From positions 2,237,501 through 2,301,500 of the forward strand of contig CM045745.1 of NCBI GenBank assembly GCA_024760905.1: a stretch of DNA of 64,000 nucleotides, read 5' to 3'. Below are positions 62,251 to 64,000 of the stretch, one piece after another. This DNA is from Plotosus lineatus. Taxonomy: Eukaryota; Chordata; Actinopteri; Siluriformes; Plotosidae. Position numbers and translations under genes: made by a program. The stretch's first letter is position 1; the number at the start of each line of letters is the position of its first letter. The notes under the pieces are model-generated. The model saw nothing but the letters and a program-made list of their open reading frames with translations, ran no database searches and was not told the origin of the DNA.

Positions 62251-62787
62251 ACTTAAAGACTCTGATGTCCACACTGGATGCACTAATAAACTTCAACCCC
62301 CAGAACACCTTTACGGCCTACAAACACGGCTGCTTTGGACTACTAAACCTAGTTTACATTTTCCACTATCGTGTTCCTGCTCACCTGACTTCTGATTGCT
62401 CTCAACTGGGCTGACTTTGTGCCTGAGTTCTCCTAAGAAATGTTTTGTAACATTTAATCAGATAAGTGGTATTTCTAGACAGTTTTGTTACTTCACATTT
62501 TTTGAACATGCAGGTTGCCATTTTTACTTTTCTGGTAAACGAGAAAATTTTCCTCTATTATCAATTGTATCAATTTTTCTAAATGTCCATGGATGGTATA
62601 ACCTGATTGTTCAGTCCATTCACACCATCAGCTGACTCGTTTTGCATTTACATCATGTTGCTGAGACTCGATTTGACGAGCCGAGTGCCGTGGGCATCAA
62701 ACGCTTTAATCAAGGCTTTGATGTGATTCAGCAAAATATAAAGGTGTGGGATCTTTTTTGTCATTGCTCTTTATAACATAGTGCAAC
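62251..62787. other. unassigned sequence
   Basis: No exon or repeat confidently recognised. 62280-62400 may be the 3' region of a common fish repeat. Confidence 0.35.
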
Positions 62788-63131
62788 TCATTCATTCATC
62801 CATTTTCTCAACCGTTTTATCCTACTTATGGTTGCCGGGAGGCTGGCGCCCATCTCAGTCGACTCTGGGAAAGGACAGTGTACACCCTGGACAGCTCGCC
62901 AGGCCATCGCATGGCAGAAACACACTGACGGCTATGCAGCTCCTCTTGTCAAAAGTCAGCACTGTTTTTTTTTTTTTTTTACAGCCTCACACCACGGACA
63001 GTGAGAGACACTGCAGATTTTTTAATAACCCAGTTAACGGTACTGGGGGGGACAACAGTGAGAACCGTTGACAATAGGGCTTGAACCCCCAACCTTAGGA
63101 ACCCCAACCTTACCACCGGGCCACCACTACC
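62788..63131 (-). mobile_element. tRNA-derived SINE with L2-type tail
   Basis: On +: ATTCATTCATCCATTTTCTC, GGAGGCTGGCGCCCATCTCA, TACACCCTGGACAGCTCGCC (L2 tail), then CACACTGACGGCTATGCAGC (body) and the inverted head with a decayed B box (GGGCTTGAACCCC) and ACCACCGGGCCACCAC. Third L2-tailed copy, the most diverged. Confidence 0.85.
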
Positions 63132-63399
63132 TTGCTGTGAAAAGTTTCTTTATTTTATTAAGTTTAAAGTGTCATTTGAACTAATTGAATAAGAACCAAG
63201 AAACATCAAAAAAGGAGTATCGGGGGGGGGGGGGGGAGACCTTCTTTTCACTGGCGTATGTCCAACTTGGGCAGAGGAGCCTGAGTTTTTCCCGACATCC
63301 AGGACGAGTTGAACTCTTGGTCACTTCATACCATGTGAAGCGGGATAAACTCCAGCGTGATAAGCTCAGCAGGCTCGGGTGTAAAAGTCCACCAGACTT
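63132..63399. other. unassigned sequence with G run
   Basis: Poly(G) at 63222-63236. Nothing else recognised. Confidence 0.35.
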
Positions 63400-63560
63400 T
63401 ACCATATCACTCACAACAATAACGTCCTGGGTTCAAGACCCATGGTCGGGTGGGTTTCCTCCGGGTGTTCTAGATTCCTCCAAAAGTCCAAAGCCACATC
63501 AGGTCAATTGGCTGTTCTAAATTGATATGAATGTGAGTGTGCACGAAAGTTTATCCAGTG
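63400..63560 (+). mobile_element. HE1/DANA-like SINE fragment
   Basis: CTGGGTTCAAGACCC (B-box-like), GGGTGGGTTTCCTCCGGGTG, CCACATCAGGTCAATTGGCT and GTTCTAAATTG, part of the conserved centre of the SINE group also seen at 59.1 and 59.5 kb. Confidence 0.6.
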
Positions 63561-64000
63561 GGAATAGTTTTTGCAGAGGGCTTGCAACCAAATCAGATAA
63601 AAACATTTCATTAACCATGAAAATGGCATAATGCACCCAATGGTGTCAAATGAAATAGATGGAGATAGATGAATAGAGCAACATCAGTGTTGATAAGTCC
63701 TCTTCTGATAACTTTCAATCATAACGAGTATCAATATTTTCAGCACTGTGCACTATGGTAGTTCTTCCCTGGGTTCAGTCGAGATATATTAGCCTTCACT
63801 TCTCCACACAATAACACTCTTGTCAGTTGACTAGTTTTTCTTTCTTGGACCGCTCTTGGTAGTTTCTTCCCAATGCACATCAGGAACTTCCCACAAGATC
63901 TGTTTTGGAAATGAATAGACTCACTGGTTTATCCTTAGAGTCGCGCAGATCCTTTCACTTGCTAATTTTAACTGCTTCCAAACACGTCAACTTCAAGAAC
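63561..64000. other. unassigned sequence at window end
   Basis: No element or exon recognised. Confidence 0.35.

Overview
The window looks like ordinary nuclear DNA of a ray-finned (probably teleost) fish. It holds the 3' half of one conserved, intron-bearing kinase gene on the + strand, the 3' end of a second conserved gene on the - strand, and a dense, layered set of fish-type transposons: RTE, Rex1/L2-type and Jockey/I-like LINEs, Tc1/mariner, pogo/Tigger-like and hAT DNA transposons, tRNA-derived SINEs, and many CA/TA microsatellites. I saw no bacterial-type operon, CRISPR array or rRNA. The only tRNA-like sequences are SINE heads.

Host genes. Eight exons between 1746 and 46698 (+) encode the SH2 domain, the whole tyrosine kinase domain and the C-terminal regulatory tail of a Src-family kinase, best matched to yes1. 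The upstream exons (SH4, unique region, SH3) lie left of the window. Exon sizes (104, 150, 156, 180, 77, 154, 132 and 209 nt) follow the Src-family pattern, and every junction is GT-AG. At 60772-59937 (-) are the last three coding exons of a clusterin-family gene, most likely clul1: the five-cysteine spacing is identical to clusterin, and human CLUL1 also lies near YES1 in convergent orientation.

Layout. 1-1524: RTE LINE. 1746-5767: four yes1 exons in fairly clean introns. 6330-10050: an internally deleted RTE with a 1.43 kb tandem duplication. 11674-12698: two kinase exons, the second running straight into a (GT)n tract at its donor. 12699-40260: a 27.5 kb intron made largely of transposons. 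It includes a nested stack (27.5-36.9 kb) in which a hAT pseudogene is split by a pogo/Tigger-like element, which contains a Tc1 copy, itself split by a Jockey/I-like LINE, plus a full-length Rex1-like LINE. 40261-46698: the last two yes1 exons, separated by a Tc1 copy, SINEs and an inverted-arm element. 46699-59936: yes1 3' UTR and intergenic DNA with LINEs, a hAT-in-hAT nest and an unusual 11-bp-period array. 59937-60772: clul1 exons. 60773-64000: a hAT element and SINEs.

The most interesting signals are a tRNA-SINE family whose body is built from the two ends of the resident RTE LINE and which also occurs with an unrelated L2-type tail; the 11-bp-period TTCCG/GGAA array at 56.8-57.8 kb; the (GT)n tract forming a kinase splice donor; and the nested transposon stack. 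I found no convincing undescribed biological system. Identities rest on protein and repeat patterns recognised by eye, not on database searches.
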